Numbered from the stretch's first letter, positions 9,540-20,583 are shown. The stretch: 64,000 bases of DNA from Clavibacter sp. VKM Ac-2872 (GCF_015351105.1 NZ_JADKRR010000002.1:1-64000); one strand, 5' to 3'. Numbers and translations: made by a program. Notes: a model not told the origin generated them from the sequence alone.

Positions 9540-11961
9540 TGAGCAGCCGCTTGCGGCCCGCCGGCCCGTCGAACTGCACCTCGGCGATGCGCTTGCGGCC
9601 CTCCCCCGTCACGCCCGTGACGCGGCCCTCGCCGAAGTCGGTGTGGCGGATGCGATCGCCGAACGCGAGCTCCAGGTCACCGTTGTCGCGCACCTGGCCG
9701 GTGACGGTGTTGGCCCACTGCGTCTTGGGGCGCGGGGGCGGCGGCAGGGCGGGATCCTCGAAGCCGCTCGAGGACCGCGAGCGGCCGCCGTACCCGCCGC
9801 CCTCACGTCGGGCGTTGAGGGCTCGCGGTTGAGTGCCACCGCGCGAGGTGGCCATGCCGGGCGACTGCTTCCAGTCGATCAGCTCGGCCGGGATCTCCTG
9901 CAGGTACCGGCTCGGCATCGCGACGTTGACCTCGCCGAACTGGGCCCGCGTCATCGCCAGGGAGATGAAGAGGCGGCGACGAGCCCGGGTGATGCCGACG
10001 TAGAAGAGGCGACGCTCCTCAGCCGGGCCACCTGGCTCGTTGGCCGACATCCGGTGCGGCAGCAGGTCCTCCTCGACGCCCGTGAGGAACACGGAGTCAT
10101 ACTCCAGGCCCTTCGCCGTGTGCAGGGTCATGAGGGAGACGGTGCCGCTCGAGTCGTCGAGCTCATCCGCCGCGGCGACGAGCGAGACCTCCGTCAGGAA
10201 GTCCACCAGCTGGCCCTCGGGGTTGTTGCGCGAGAACTCCTTGGTGACGGCGACGAGCTCCTCGACGTTCTCGGCGCGGGCCTCGTCCTGGGCGTCCTTG
10301 CTCGCCCGCAGCGCCTGCACGAGGCCGCTCCTCTCCAGGAGGGTCGTGACCAGGTCGCCCACGGACGTTCGTCCCTCCGGCCGATCGGGATCCAGCAGCA
10401 GCGCCACCTCGTCGAGCATGCGCGAGAGCGTGAGGATGGCCTGCGTCACCTTGGGTCCGAGCCCCAGCTCCGATGCGCGGCGCATGGCCTCGCGGAAGGT
10501 CACGCCATGCGACTCGGCGAAGTTGGCCAGGGCCGTCTCCGTGGCGGGCCCGATGCCCCGCTTCGGGGTGTTGAGGATGCGCCGGAGCGCCAGCACGTCC
10601 GCGGGGTTCGCCACGGCGACGAGGTACGCCATCGCGTCCTTGATCTCCGCCCGCTCGTAGAACTTCGTGCCGCCCATGATCCGGTACGGCACGGCCGAGC
10701 GGATGAGGATCTCCTCGAGCGCGCGCGTCTGCGCGTTGGTGCGGTAGAAGACGGCGATCTCGGAGTAGGCGGTGCCCTCCTCGTGCAGCTTCTGGATCTC
10801 GTCCGCCACGAACTGCGCCTCGTCATGCCCCGAGTACCCGGTGAAGCCGATGATCTTGTCGCCGTCGCCGATGGAGGTCCACAGCTTCTTGTCCTTGCGG
10901 TCGAAGTTGTTCGAGATGACGGCGTTGGCGGCGGTGAGGATGTTCTGGGTCGACCGGTAGTTCTGCTCGAGGAGCACGACCTTCGACTGCGGGAAGTCGC
11001 GCTCGAACTCCGTGATGTTGCGGATGTCCGCACCGCGGAATGCGTAGATCGACTGGTCGCTGTCGCCCACAACGGTGAGCGAGGCCCCGTCGATCCCGCC
11101 CATTCCGTTCGTGGACATGCGCGTGTCGACGGGCACGTCCTCCGGTGCCACCGGGCGCGTCAGCTCGCGGATGAGCGAGTACTGGGCGTGGTTCGTGTCC
11201 TGGTACTCGTCCACCAGGACGTGCCGGAAGCGCCGCTGGTAGAGCGCCGCCACCTTGGGGAACGCGCGGAAGAGGTAGACGGTCTGGCCGATGAGGTCGT
11301 CGAAGTCGAAGGCGTTGGCGGCCGCGAGCGAGCGCGTGTACTGACGGAATATCTCCACGAACATGGCCTCGGCCGGGTCGTTGAAGTTCGCCGTGCGCGC
11401 GAACGTGTCCGCGTCGGACAGCTCGTTCTTCAGCTTCGAGATGCGGCCTGACACCGACGAGACGGTGAAGCCGAGCGTGTCCGCGTCGAGCTGCTTGATG
11501 ATCCGCTTGATGAGCACACGGCTGTCCGCGGAGTCGTAGATGGTGAAGTTCTGCGTGAAGCCGAACGCTTCCGCCTCGCGTCGGAGGATGCGGACGCACG
11601 CGGAGTGGAAGGTCGAGATCCACATGCCCTCGGATGCCTGACCGAGCAGCGACTCGACCCGCTCCCGCATCTCGGCGGCGGCCTTGTTCGTGAAGGTGAT
11701 GGCGAGGATCTGGCTCGGCCACGCCTCCCGGGACTCGATGAGGCTCGCGATGCGGTGGGTGAGGACGCGTGTCTTGCCGGACCCGGCGCCCGCGACGATG
11801 AGGAGGGCGGGACCTCGGTAGACGACGGCCTCCCGCTGCTCCGGATTGAGGCCCTCCAGCAGCGGATCCGTCGCGCCGCCCGCCCCTGTGTCGGCACCCG
11901 ACCGGCCGTCGAGGATGATCGGCGTGCTGGAGGGGGAAAGGGCGGCGGGGTCGGCACTCAT
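9511..11961 (-). CDS. pcrA: ATP-dependent DNA helicase, PcrA/UvrD family (SF1A)
   Basis: A 3'-5' helicase for DNA repair and for removing RecA or stalled polymerase. The 816-residue protein has Walker A AGAGSGKT (residues 57-64), motif Ia ITFTNKAAAEM, the DEYQDTN Walker B box, GDSDQSIYAFRGAD (motif III), LEQNYRSTQNI (motif IV), and motif VI VGITRARRRL. It ends with a Tudor-like C-terminal module (GEGRVTGVTGEGRKRIAEV onward) typical of PcrA. Its N-terminal 35 residues are a Ser/Gly-rich extension. A TAGGAT hexamer lies ten bases upstream of the ATG. The 3' end overlaps the convergent thioester gene by 29 bases. Confidence 0.96.
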   Translation of the reverse strand: MSADPAALSPSSTPIILDGRSGADTGAGGATDPLLEGLNPEQREAVVYRGPALLIVAGAGSGKTRVLTHRIASLIESREAWPSQILAITFTNKAAAEMRERVESLLGQASEGMWISTFHSACVRILRREAEAFGFTQNFTIYDSADSRVLIKRIIKQLDADTLGFTVSSVSGRISKLKNELSDADTFARTANFNDPAEAMFVEIFRQYTRSLAAANAFDFDDLIGQTVYLFRAFPKVAALYQRRFRHVLVDEYQDTNHAQYSLIRELTRPVAPEDVPVDTRMSTNGMGGIDGASLTVVGDSDQSIYAFRGADIRNITEFERDFPQSKVVLLEQNYRSTQNILTAANAVISNNFDRKDKKLWTSIGDGDKIIGFTGYSGHDEAQFVADEIQKLHEEGTAYSEIAVFYRTNAQTRALEEILIRSAVPYRIMGGTKFYERAEIKDAMAYLVAVANPADVLALRRILNTPKRGIGPATETALANFAESHGVTFREAMRRASELGLGPKVTQAILTLSRMLDEVALLLDPDRPEGRTSVGDLVTTLLERSGLVQALRASKDAQDEARAENVEELVAVTKEFSRNNPEGQLVDFLTEVSLVAAADELDDSSGTVSLMTLHTAKGLEYDSVFLTGVEEDLLPHRMSANEPGGPAEERRLFYVGITRARRRLFISLAMTRAQFGEVNVAMPSRYLQEIPAELIDWKQSPGMATSRGGTQPRALNARREGGGYGGRSRSSSGFEDPALPPPPRPKTQWANTVTGQVRDNGDLELAFGDRIRHTDFGEGRVTGVTGEGRKRIAEVQFDGPAGRKRLLIKIAPIEKL

Positions 11962-11971
11962 GTCGGCATCG

Positions 11972-11977
11972 ATCCTA
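11972..11977 (-). promoter_or_regulatory. -10 hexamer upstream of pcrA
   Basis: TAGGAT on the minus strand, ten bases before the ATG at 11961, predicting a leader of about four nucleotides. No Shine-Dalgarno is evident. Confidence 0.4.
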
Positions 11978-12060
11978 GGCGCTGCCCCCGACGCGCGACC
12001 GGGCGGGCGGGCTGCCCCGCCTGCTCCGCCTGCCCCGGCCAGCGGACCGAGCGCCGCCCG

Positions 12061-13116
12061 CTACCGCCCCGCGGCCTCCGCCCGCTCGGCCACGAGCCGA
12101 ACCGCGAGATCCGGGTGGTCGGCGAAGACCCCGTCGACGCCCGCGTCGAGGAGCCGACCCCAGTGCGTGCCGAAGTCGCCGTGCGCGGACTTCGGACCGG
12201 GACCGCGGAGAGGCCGGGGCAGGAAGGCGTTCTCGGGGCGCAGCGTCCAGGTGAACACCGAGAGGCCGGCGTCGTGCGCGCGAGCGACCAGATCGGACAC
12301 GGGCGCGGCCTCTCCTGCGGATCCGAACCCCGCGGCGGGGCAGATGCGCTCGAGGCCCACGCTGATGCCGTCGACCTCGGCCGCGAGCGCCGCGAGCCCC
12401 TCCTCGGTCAGCTGCTCGTCGAAGGTCACGGCGGACTCTCCATGACGCGCGACCTCGTCGATCGCCGCTCCGCGCCCCTCGAGGAGGTAGACGAGGCGAG
12501 CTTCGATGCCGCGCGCGCGGACGCCCAGGAGCGCGGTCCGCTCGAACGACTCGATGGTGAGCCGCGACGCGTCCGACGCCCAGCCGTGCGCCTCGAGGTC
12601 GCGGGCGAGCAGATCGTCGAGCGGCATGCCGAGCGCGGCGAAGTGCGTGGCGTGCTTGATCTCCGCGACCATCCCGAGCGGGCGGCCGTGGCGTGCCGAC
12701 TCCTGGTCGATGATCCGCAGCAGGTCGGGCAGGGAGAGCACGGTCTCCTCGTCGTCGTGGGACGCGCTGTCCGGTCGGGCAGCGGGGATCCGCTCGCGGC
12801 AGCGCAGCGTGCGGATCTCGGCCCACGTCATGTCCTCCGTGAACCAGCCGGTGCGCTCGACGCCGTCGACGACGCGCGTGCTGCGGCGGTCCGCGAATTC
12901 GGGGCGGTGAGCGACGTCGGTCGTGCCGGACAGCTCGTTCTCGTGCCGGATGACGAGGACGCCGTCGGAGGAGGCGACGAGGTCGGGTTCGACGGCATCC
13001 GCGCCCTGCGCGAATCCGAGACGCACGGCGGCGGCGGAGTGCTCGGGGCGGTAGCCGCTGGCTCCGCGATGGGCGATGACGAGGGGGCGGGGGCGGGGGC
13101 GAGGGGCGTGATCCAC
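12061..13116 (-). CDS. Glycerophosphodiester phosphodiesterase family protein
   Basis: Likely hydrolyses glycerophosphodiesters to sn-glycerol-3-phosphate and an alcohol. It shows the GDPD signature: VIAHRGASGYRPEHS (catalytic His with the first metal site), DAVEPDLVASSDGVLVIRHE (second His and metal ligands), and a TIM-barrel C-terminus ending with the FTWTLRPEN and GVDGVFADHPD segments. No signal peptide is visible, so cytoplasmic. An in-frame GTG at 13125 would add three residues; I choose the GTG at 13116 because TAGCGT (13124-13129) would then initiate a leaderless message. Product 351 residues. It is a monocistronic gene upstream of pcrA and divergent from the Bax-inhibitor gene. Confidence 0.88.
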   Translation of the reverse strand: MDHAPRPRPRPLVIAHRGASGYRPEHSAAAVRLGFAQGADAVEPDLVASSDGVLVIRHENELSGTTDVAHRPEFADRRSTRVVDGVERTGWFTEDMTWAEIRTLRCRERIPAARPDSASHDDEETVLSLPDLLRIIDQESARHGRPLGMVAEIKHATHFAALGMPLDDLLARDLEAHGWASDASRLTIESFERTALLGVRARGIEARLVYLLEGRGAAIDEVARHGESAVTFDEQLTEEGLAALAAEVDGISVGLERICPAAGFGSAGEAAPVSDLVARAHDAGLSVFTWTLRPENAFLPRPLRGPGPKSAHGDFGTHWGRLLDAGVDGVFADHPDLAVRLVAERAEAAGR

Positions 13117-13123
13117 GCGGGGC

Positions 13124-13129
13124 ACGCTA
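13124..13129 (-). promoter_or_regulatory. -10 hexamer for leaderless glycerophosphodiesterase gene
   Basis: TAGCGT on the minus strand, seven bases before the preferred GTG at 13116. It overlaps the alternative GTG at 13125, which argues against that start if this is the promoter. Confidence 0.35.
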
Positions 13130-13214
13130 CAGGCGCCGGGTGGACGACGAGCTCGTACTCATCTGAGGAAATACACGGCTCGCGCCTGTGGTCTCCCAGC
13201 CTGGCCAGCTAAAT

Positions 13215-13240
13215 TGGTGGTCGATCACGTTCAACCACCA
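13215..13240 (+). promoter_or_regulatory. inverted repeat upstream of the Bax-inhibitor gene
   Basis: TGGTGGT (13215-13221) and ACCACCA (13234-13240) are separated by 12 bases and end 17 bases before the ATG, just ahead of the AGAAGGA ribosome-binding site. It could be an operator or an mRNA hairpin affecting initiation. The regulator is unknown. Confidence 0.35.
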
Positions 13241-13257
13241 TTGAGAGTAGAAGGACC

Positions 13258-14061
13258 ATGGCCAACCCCACGTTCTCCAACAACCCGGTCTTCAACGGCC
13301 GGGGTGCGACGCCCACGAGGGATGTGACCCCGGAGAGCCTCGACGAGCTCTACAACCGCCCGTCGGCGACGCCGCTCGAGACCGACCGCATGTCCTTCGA
13401 GGACACGACCGTCAAGACGGTCAGCCTGCTCGCGATCGTCGTCGTCCTCGGCGCCGTCGCGTGGCTCTCGGGCCCGCTCGCCCTCCCCCTCGCCATGCTC
13501 GGCGCCATCGGCGGCCTCGTGCTGGGCCTCGTCAACTCCTTCAAGAAGGAGCCGTCCGTCCCGCTGATCGTCGCGTACGCGGCGTTCGAGGGGCTGCTCG
13601 TCGGCGGCATCTCGCGCGTCTTCGAGGGCATCGCCCCCGGTGTCGCGACCCAGGCCCTCCTCGGCACGGCCGCGGTCTTCGCGACTGTGCTGATCCTGTT
13701 CCGCAGCGGCAAGATCCGGGCCTCCGCGAAGGCGACCAAGATCTTCATGATCGCGATCATCTCCTACGCGGCGTTCTCGCTCGTGAACTTCGCCCTCATC
13801 GCGTTCGGCGCCATCCAGAGCCCATACGGCATGCGCGACGTCATGATCTTCGGCATCCCGCTCGGCGTCGTCCTCGGCCTGCTCGCCGTCGTGCTCGGTG
13901 CTTACTCGCTGGTCCTGGACTTCGACTTCATCCAGCGCGGCGTCCGCGCCGGCGCGCCCCGCAAGTACGGCTGGACCGCGGCGTTCGGCCTCGTGGTCAC
14001 CATCGTGTGGCTGTACGTCGAGCTGCTGCGCCTCTTCGCGATCCTGCGCGGCAACAACTAG
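13258..14061 (+). CDS. Bax inhibitor-1 / YccA family membrane protein
   Basis: A 267-residue integral membrane protein of the BI-1 (TMBIM) family, whose bacterial members have been linked to pH-sensitive calcium leak. After a polar N-terminus of about 50 residues with ELYNRP, seven hydrophobic helices follow. The last two include the family features LDFDFI and the charged pair before the final helix (KYGWTAAFGLVVTIVWLYVE). The AGAAGGA ribosome-binding site sits seven bases before ATG 13258. It is a single gene, closed by a bidirectional hairpin shared with guaA. Confidence 0.92.
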   Translation: MANPTFSNNPVFNGRGATPTRDVTPESLDELYNRPSATPLETDRMSFEDTTVKTVSLLAIVVVLGAVAWLSGPLALPLAMLGAIGGLVLGLVNSFKKEPSVPLIVAYAAFEGLLVGGISRVFEGIAPGVATQALLGTAAVFATVLILFRSGKIRASAKATKIFMIAIISYAAFSLVNFALIAFGAIQSPYGMRDVMIFGIPLGVVLGLLAVVLGAYSLVLDFDFIQRGVRAGAPRKYGWTAAFGLVVTIVWLYVELLRLFAILRGNN

Positions 14062-14102
14062 CACCACCGCAGGTCCCTGGCACAGCACCGCGGACCGGCA
14101 GA

Positions 14103-14142
14103 ACGACGAAGGCCGCTCCCCGAGGGGAGCGGCCTTCGTCGT
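14103..14142. terminator. bidirectional terminator between the Bax-inhibitor gene and guaA
   Basis: A 19-bp perfect inverted repeat (14103-14121 with 14124-14142) lies between two convergent stop codons. The central two-base gap means the actual loop opens a few pairs. It can terminate both transcripts. Confidence 0.85.
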
Positions 14143-14169
14143 GTCAGCGCCGGGGCGCCGGCGTGAGGA

Positions 14170-15746
<1,577 letters not shown>

Positions 15747-15750
<4 letters not shown>

Positions 15751-16292
15751 GTGGTGGCCTCCGGGGTGGTGGTCGGGTCGATGGGGCGGGGATCCGCGTC
15801 GTCGTCGCCCGCCGAGGCAGCCGGCGCCGTGCGGCGCGGCGCCTCGAGCTCGGCGATGGTCGCCCGCACCTGACGGGCGATGCGCGCTTCGACGATGAAG
15901 GAGAGGAACGGCACGACGCCGCCCGCGGCGATGAGGATGAAGCGGGTGAACGACCAGCGCATCTTCTGCCAGAGCAGGAAGTCGCTGATGAGGTAGACCA
16001 CGTAGATGTTGCCGTGGACGATCTGGATCAGGAGGCTCAGGTTGGTGCCCGTGAGCGTGTCCGCGGGCGACAGGGCGAGGAAGCCGGACGGCCCGTTCAG
16101 CTCGAGCTCGTAGCCGGCGCCGGCGAGGTACTGCAGCGATCCGTCGACGAACTGGAAGCCGGGCAGGTACTTGATGCCCATCTCCACGACGAGCAGGAGG
16201 AGGAAGGCGCCGGTGACGAACGCCATGACGCGGTAGAAGCCGAGGACCCTCCGGATCTGCGGGACGTCGGAGCGCTTGAGTCCGTAGGCCAT
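15747..16292 (-). CDS. DUF3817 family integral membrane protein
   Basis: A 181-residue protein with three or four membrane helices. The core reads [19 protein letters not shown] near the N-terminus and [19 protein letters not shown] in the middle, the pattern of the DUF3817 family often found beside guaA in actinobacteria. A helix ([17 protein letters not shown]) and an acidic, Thr/Pro-rich cytoplasmic tail follow. No enzymatic motif. It is coupled to guaA by a four-base overlap, and SURF1 ends nine bases upstream. Role unknown. Confidence 0.85.
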
Positions 16293-16301
16293 GCGAGGAT
16301 C

Positions 16302-17291
16302 CTACCGGTCGGCGTCTGCGCGGCTCCCCCGCCGGGGAGCGTCGAGGGCGGCGTCGGAGGCGCCCGCGGGGAGCGGGTCGTCGTCCTCGTCATCGTCGTC
16401 GTCCTCGCGGTAGCCGGGCTGCTCGCGGGTCCAGGTGTCGCGGACGGTGCGGTACCAGATGACGATCGCGAAGATCGCGAACACGGCCCACTCGGCCGCG
16501 TAGAAGATGTTGAGCCAGTTGAGCTGCACGGCCTCGCTCGGCGGCGGCGAGTCGATGGCCGTCAGGCCGGCTACGGGCGCCGACGCGACGATGAAGCCGT
16601 TGTAGACGTCGCCCACGTCGCCCGGCCAGAGGTTGACGAGCGCCGCCGTGCTGAGCCGGGTCATGCGCTGGGGGTCCTGGCCCTCGGCTGAAGGCTCGGG
16701 CTGCTCGCTCGGCAGGAAGCGGCCGACGATCTCCTGGACTCCCGTCGGGGATCCGTCGCCCGCGTCGAACGACGCCGCGACGGCCGCCGCCTCCTCGTCG
16801 GTCGCGGCCCACCCGAGCGCGACGGGGACGCTGGCGGGAAGCGCGTCGGGCGCCGGATCCGCCACGGCGCCGTCGTCCGTGATGGACAGGTGGCCGACGA
16901 CCCAGGCGCCGGTGCGGCCGGCGTTGAGGCGGTCGGAGACGACGACGAAGTCGCCGGGGACGAACGCGCCTGCCACGGTGACCATGTGCCCGGCGGAGGT
17001 GTCGGTGACGTAGCCCTGCGGCGCGACCAGCGTGCCGAGCGGCAGCGCCGTCTCGGTGTCGCGCTCGATGACGACGCCCGACTCGACCGCGCGCGCCAGC
17101 TGCCACTGCCCGAGCGCGGCGAAGCCCGCCGCGATGACGAGCGCGAGCGCGAGCAGCGCGAGCGAGCGGGGGCGGCGGGCGACCTGGCCGATGGTGGGGC
17201 CGGTGGCGTCGGGTCCGCCCGGGCCGGATCCGGTGGGCGCGGCGTCGGGACGCGGTGCGGCGTCGGAGCAGGGGTCGGGTGCGTTCGTCAT
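16302..17291 (-). CDS. SURF1 family cytochrome c oxidase assembly protein
   Basis: SURF1 proteins help assemble heme into cytochrome c oxidase. This 329-residue product has the family layout. A Pro/Gly/Asp-rich cytoplasmic lead is followed by a first membrane helix (about 43-62, ending [10 protein letters not shown], the conserved GxWQ feature). A large extracytoplasmic domain contains [14 protein letters not shown] and GAWVVGHL. A second helix near 265-285 ([17 protein letters not shown]) leads to a short Asp-rich C-terminus. Its ATG overlaps the khtU stop by one base. No other oxidase assembly genes are present in the window. Confidence 0.88.
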   Translation of the reverse strand: MTNAPDPCSDAAPRPDAAPTGSGPGGPDATGPTIGQVARRPRSLALLALALVIAAGFAALGQWQLARAVESGVVIERDTETALPLGTLVAPQGYVTDTSAGHMVTVAGAFVPGDFVVVSDRLNAGRTGAWVVGHLSITDDGAVADPAPDALPASVPVALGWAATDEEAAAVAASFDAGDGSPTGVQEIVGRFLPSEQPEPSAEGQDPQRMTRLSTAALVNLWPGDVGDVYNGFIVASAPVAGLTAIDSPPPSEAVQLNWLNIFYAAEWAVFAIFAIVIWYRTVRDTWTREQPGYREDDDDDEDDDPLPAGASDAALDAPRRGSRADADR

Positions 17292-18820
17292 CAGTAGTCG
17301 GGTTCCCGTTCGCGGGTGGGTGGGGTCCAGGTGTCGTGGTCGGACTGCTGGCCGGCCTGCTCGGCGCGGCGCCGGTCGGGTGCGGGCCGCGGGCCGTCGC
17401 CGGACGAGTCGTCGGTGGTCTCGGCGTCGTCCGACCCGCGCGAGGAGCCGGCGCCGCCCTCGGCCTCGGGCCCGGTGCCCGGCGTGGTGCCGCGCGCGGC
17501 GGCGCCCGGACGGGGTGCCGCCGCCGCGAGCCCGTCGTCGAAGGCGTCGCCGCGCGCCTGCTCGCCGCGCTCGGCGGCCTCGAACAGGGCGAGCGCGCCG
17601 GCCCGCTCCGCGTCGCGCCCGGCCTTCTCGGCCGCGCGCTTCGTGGCGGAGCGGTACTTCGTGGGCAGCACGGCCGTGCCGATGCGCACGGAGTTCGCGG
17701 CGAGGAGCGGCCCCATGATCGCCATCACCAGCACGTAGAGGCCCGCGAACGGCTGGATCCGCTCGTCGAGCCCCGCCGACAGCGACAGCGTCGCGAGGAT
17801 GAGCGCGAACTCGCCGCGGTTCTGCAGGATGAACGCCGTGTTGATGCCGGCCTGCGCACCGTGCCCGTTGAGCCAGGCGACGAACTGCCCGGCGATGATG
17901 TTGAGCACGACCGTCATGAGCACGGCGCCGAGCACCGGGACGACGACGGTGGGGAACTCCCCCGGATCCAGTGCCAGGCCGAAGTTCAGGAAGAAGAACG
18001 CGCCGAAGACGTCGCGCAACGGGATGGCGATCTGCTCGATGCGGTTGCGCACCCGCGTCGCGCCGAGCACGAGCCCGATGAGGAACGCGCCGATCGCGTC
18101 CGTGACGCCGAGCACCTCGCCGATGCCGCCGAAGAGGATCGCGAGGCCGAAGAAGAGGACGGTGAACAGCTCGACGTCGCGCGTGCGCATGAAGCGCGAC
18201 AGGAACGCCCCTCCCTTGCGCGCGACCGTGAACATCACGACGAGGAAGGCGAACGACACCGCCAGCTGGCCCACCACCGCCCAGGGCTCGGTCTCGCCGC
18301 TCAGCACGACGGACACGATGGCGAGGTAGACCGCGATGAAGATGTCCTCGACCACGGTGACGCCCAGGATCATGGGCGTCTCGTCGTTGGCCAGCCGGTT
18401 CAGCTCGATGAGCAGCTTGGTGACGATGGCGCTCGAGGACGTCGCCGTCATGCCCGCGATGATGAGCGCCTCGCGTGTGCCCCAGCCGAGGGCGAAGCCG
18501 AACGCGAACCCGACGCCCATGTTGATGAGCACGTACGAGCCGCCCGAGATGATGAGCTTGCCTGCGTTGCCGAAGAACTCGTCCTGGTCGAACTCCAGTC
18601 CCAGGTTGAACAGCAGGAGGATGAGGCCGAAGACGGCGATCAGCTCGATGTCGCCCGAGGCGAAGTCGAGCGGGAACCAGTCGACGCTCGGGCTCGCGAG
18701 GAGCCCGACGAGCATGTAGATGGGGATCGCGGGCAGGCCGATGCGCTTGCCGAGCTGGCCGAACGCGTAGGCGAGGACGAACAGCAGGCCGAGGACGATG
18801 AGGTCGTGGCCGTGGTGCAC
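17291..18820 (-). CDS. khtU: K+(cation):H+ antiporter membrane subunit, KhtU-like (CPA2)
   Basis: A 509-residue monovalent cation:proton antiporter: about twelve hydrophobic helices over residues 1-390, then a hydrophilic tail of about 120 residues rich in Ala, Gly, Asp and Arg. Conserved CPA2 features include GLEFDQDEFF in the fourth to fifth helix region and TSSSAIVTKLL. There is no fused NAD-binding (TrkA-N) domain. The regulatory domain is the separate KhtT just upstream (three-base gap), the arrangement of the YhaTU/KhtTU system. GTG start. It likely exports K+ when internal pH or signalling nucleotides change; the ion is inferred. Confidence 0.88.
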   Translation of the reverse strand: MHHGHDLIVLGLLFVLAYAFGQLGKRIGLPAIPIYMLVGLLASPSVDWFPLDFASGDIELIAVFGLILLLFNLGLEFDQDEFFGNAGKLIISGGSYVLINMGVGFAFGFALGWGTREALIIAGMTATSSSAIVTKLLIELNRLANDETPMILGVTVVEDIFIAVYLAIVSVVLSGETEPWAVVGQLAVSFAFLVVMFTVARKGGAFLSRFMRTRDVELFTVLFFGLAILFGGIGEVLGVTDAIGAFLIGLVLGATRVRNRIEQIAIPLRDVFGAFFFLNFGLALDPGEFPTVVVPVLGAVLMTVVLNIIAGQFVAWLNGHGAQAGINTAFILQNRGEFALILATLSLSAGLDERIQPFAGLYVLVMAIMGPLLAANSVRIGTAVLPTKYRSATKRAAEKAGRDAERAGALALFEAAERGEQARGDAFDDGLAAAAPRPGAAARGTTPGTGPEAEGGAGSSRGSDDAETTDDSSGDGPRPAPDRRRAEQAGQQSDHDTWTPPTREREPDY

Positions 18821-18823
18821 CCG

Positions 18824-19357
18824 CTACCCTCCGTCCGGCGCGGAGCCGGGCGCGGGGCGGTGCGGGAACTCGCCCGTCCGGTAGAACGCGAAGGCCTTGG
18901 CGACCTTCTCGGGGGATCCGGCCACGACGAGCGTGTCGCCCGGGTAGACGGTGAAGTCGTCGGAGGGCGCGGGGTTCGCCGACTCGCCGCGCACGACCGC
19001 GACGACCGTGAGGCCGACGACGCCGCGGGACGCGAGGTTGCCGAGCGCCTGGCCGGCGATGTGGTCGTCGTAGTCGACCGTGAACCAGTCGATGCTGAGG
19101 CCCGGGATCTGGTCGAGCTTGTCGAGCGACTCGGTGATGCGCGTGCCGCCGAGCAGCTCGGCGAGCGTGTGCGCCTCGTCCTCGCTCAATCGGAGCGACA
19201 CCTTCTGCGTGTCGGGCCCGTCCTGCTCCTCGGAGAAGGTGATCAGGTCGCTGTGACCGGAGCGGTGGGCGATGACGCCGACCTTGCCCCCGTCGTCGGT
19301 GATGAAGGTGTGCAGCACGCCGACACCCGGCAGCTTGACGCGACGGACCTCCGCCAT
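18824..19357 (-). CDS. khtT: Antiporter regulatory subunit, KhtT-like (TrkA-C/RCK_C domain)
   Basis: A 177-residue soluble protein: an N-terminal KhtT-type segment (VRRVKLPGVGVLHTFITDDG) and a C-terminal TrkA-C (RCK_C) domain with DFTVYPGDTLVVAGSPE, the fold that binds cyclic di-AMP in related proteins. It likely gates the antiporter encoded immediately downstream. The ATG at 19357 is preceded by GGGAGG. It is the first gene of khtT-khtU-SURF1-DUF3817-guaA, five genes separated by nine bases or fewer, so a single transcript is likely. Confidence 0.88.
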   Translation of the reverse strand: MAEVRRVKLPGVGVLHTFITDDGGKVGVIAHRSGHSDLITFSEEQDGPDTQKVSLRLSEDEAHTLAELLGGTRITESLDKLDQIPGLSIDWFTVDYDDHIAGQALGNLASRGVVGLTVVAVVRGESANPAPSDDFTVYPGDTLVVAGSPEKVAKAFAFYRTGEFPHRPAPGSAPDGG

Positions 19358-19458
19358 GCGCGCACCTCCCTCTTCCTGTGGATCACAACGCGGGCCGCGC
19401 CCCGCATGTTCCCGGACCGCTCGACGCGGGACGGGTCCGGCCGGACGGCCGGTGCGGA

Positions 19459-20577
19459 CTACTTGCCGTAGGGCGCGACGACGACCTCGACGCGCTGGAA
19501 CTCCTTGAGGTCGGAGTAGCCGGTGGTGGCCATGGCCCGGCGCAGCGCGCCGACCAGGTTGGCGCTGCCGTCGGCCGTGGTGGACGGGCCGTAGAGGATC
19601 TGCTCGAGCGGCGCGACCTGGTCGACGCGCACGCGGTGGCCGCGCGGCAGCTCGGAGTGGTGCGCCTCGGCACCCCAGTGGTAGCCCTGGCCGGGTGCGT
19701 CCGTCGCCCGCGCGAGCGTGCTCCCGAGCATGACGGCGTCGGCCCCGACCGCGATGGCCTTGACGATGTCGCCGGAGCTGCCGAGGCCGCCGTCGGCGAT
19801 GACGTGCACGTAGCGGCCGCCCGACTCGTCCATGTAGTCGCGGCGCGCGCCCGCGACGTCGGAGAGCGCGGTGGCCATGGGCGCGTGGATCCCGAGGGTG
19901 GAGCGCGTGGTGGACGCCGCTCCCCCGCCGAACCCGACGAGCACGCCCGCCGCGCCCGTGCGCATGAGGTGCAGGGCCGCCGTGTAGGTGGCCGCGCCGC
20001 CGACGATGACCGGGACGTCGAGCTCGTAGATGAACTTCTTGAGGTTGAGCGGGGCCGCGCCCTTGGAGACGTGCTCGGCCGAGACGGTGGTGCCGCGGAT
20101 GACGAAGAGGTCGACGCCGGCCGCGACCACCGTCTCGTAGTGGTCGGCCGTGCGCTGGGGCGAGAGGGCCGCGGCGACGACGACGCCGGCGGCACGGATC
20201 TCCGCGATGCGCGCCGTGATCAGCTCCGGCTTGATCGGCTCCGCGTAGATCTGCTGCATGCGGGCCGTGGCCGACTCGGGCGGGAGCGAGCGGATCTCCT
20301 CGAGCAGGCGCTCGGGGTGCTCGTACCGCGTCCAGAGGCCCTCGAGGTCGAGCACGCCGAGGCCGCCGAAGCGACCCATCGCGATGGCCGTCGCGGGGGA
20401 GACGACCGAGTCCATGGGAGCGGCGAGGAACGGGATCTCGAACTGGTACGCGTCGATGGACCAGGAGACCGAGACGTCCTGCGGGTCGCGCGTGCGCCTC
20501 GACGGGACGATGGCGATGTCGTCGAACGCGTACACACGGCGGGCCCGCTTGGCGCGGCCGATCTCTACATCACTCAC
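19459..20577 (-). CDS. guaB3: GuaB3 family IMP dehydrogenase-related protein
   Basis: Actinobacteria commonly carry, besides GuaB, this shorter paralogue with an IMPDH/GMP reductase TIM barrel but no CBS domains. The product has FDDIAIVPSRRTRDP near the N-terminus, AAPMDSVVSP, GLGVLDLEGLWTRYE, and the phosphate-binding GGLGSSGDIVKAIAVGADAVMLGS. No Cys-containing GPGSICTTR loop of true IMPDH is present (the equivalent region is different), so IMP dehydrogenase activity is doubtful. The start is ambiguous between GTG 20583 and GTG 20577. I choose 20577 (372 residues) because TAGGCT (20584-20589) then sits exactly six bases upstream, as at purN. Confidence 0.92.
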   Translation of the reverse strand: MSDVEIGRAKRARRVYAFDDIAIVPSRRTRDPQDVSVSWSIDAYQFEIPFLAAPMDSVVSPATAIAMGRFGGLGVLDLEGLWTRYEHPERLLEEIRSLPPESATARMQQIYAEPIKPELITARIAEIRAAGVVVAAALSPQRTADHYETVVAAGVDLFVIRGTTVSAEHVSKGAAPLNLKKFIYELDVPVIVGGAATYTAALHLMRTGAAGVLVGFGGGAASTTRSTLGIHAPMATALSDVAGARRDYMDESGGRYVHVIADGGLGSSGDIVKAIAVGADAVMLGSTLARATDAPGQGYHWGAEAHHSELPRGHRVRVDQVAPLEQILYGPSTTADGSANLVGALRRAMATTGYSDLKEFQRVEVVVAPYGK

Positions 20578-20583
20578 CCGCAC

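Noticed and set aside
11962-12060. Small gene between pcrA and the glycerophosphodiesterase gene
   Set aside because: Only 99 bases of low-complexity GC-rich sequence, with a -10 hexamer for pcrA and no coding signal.
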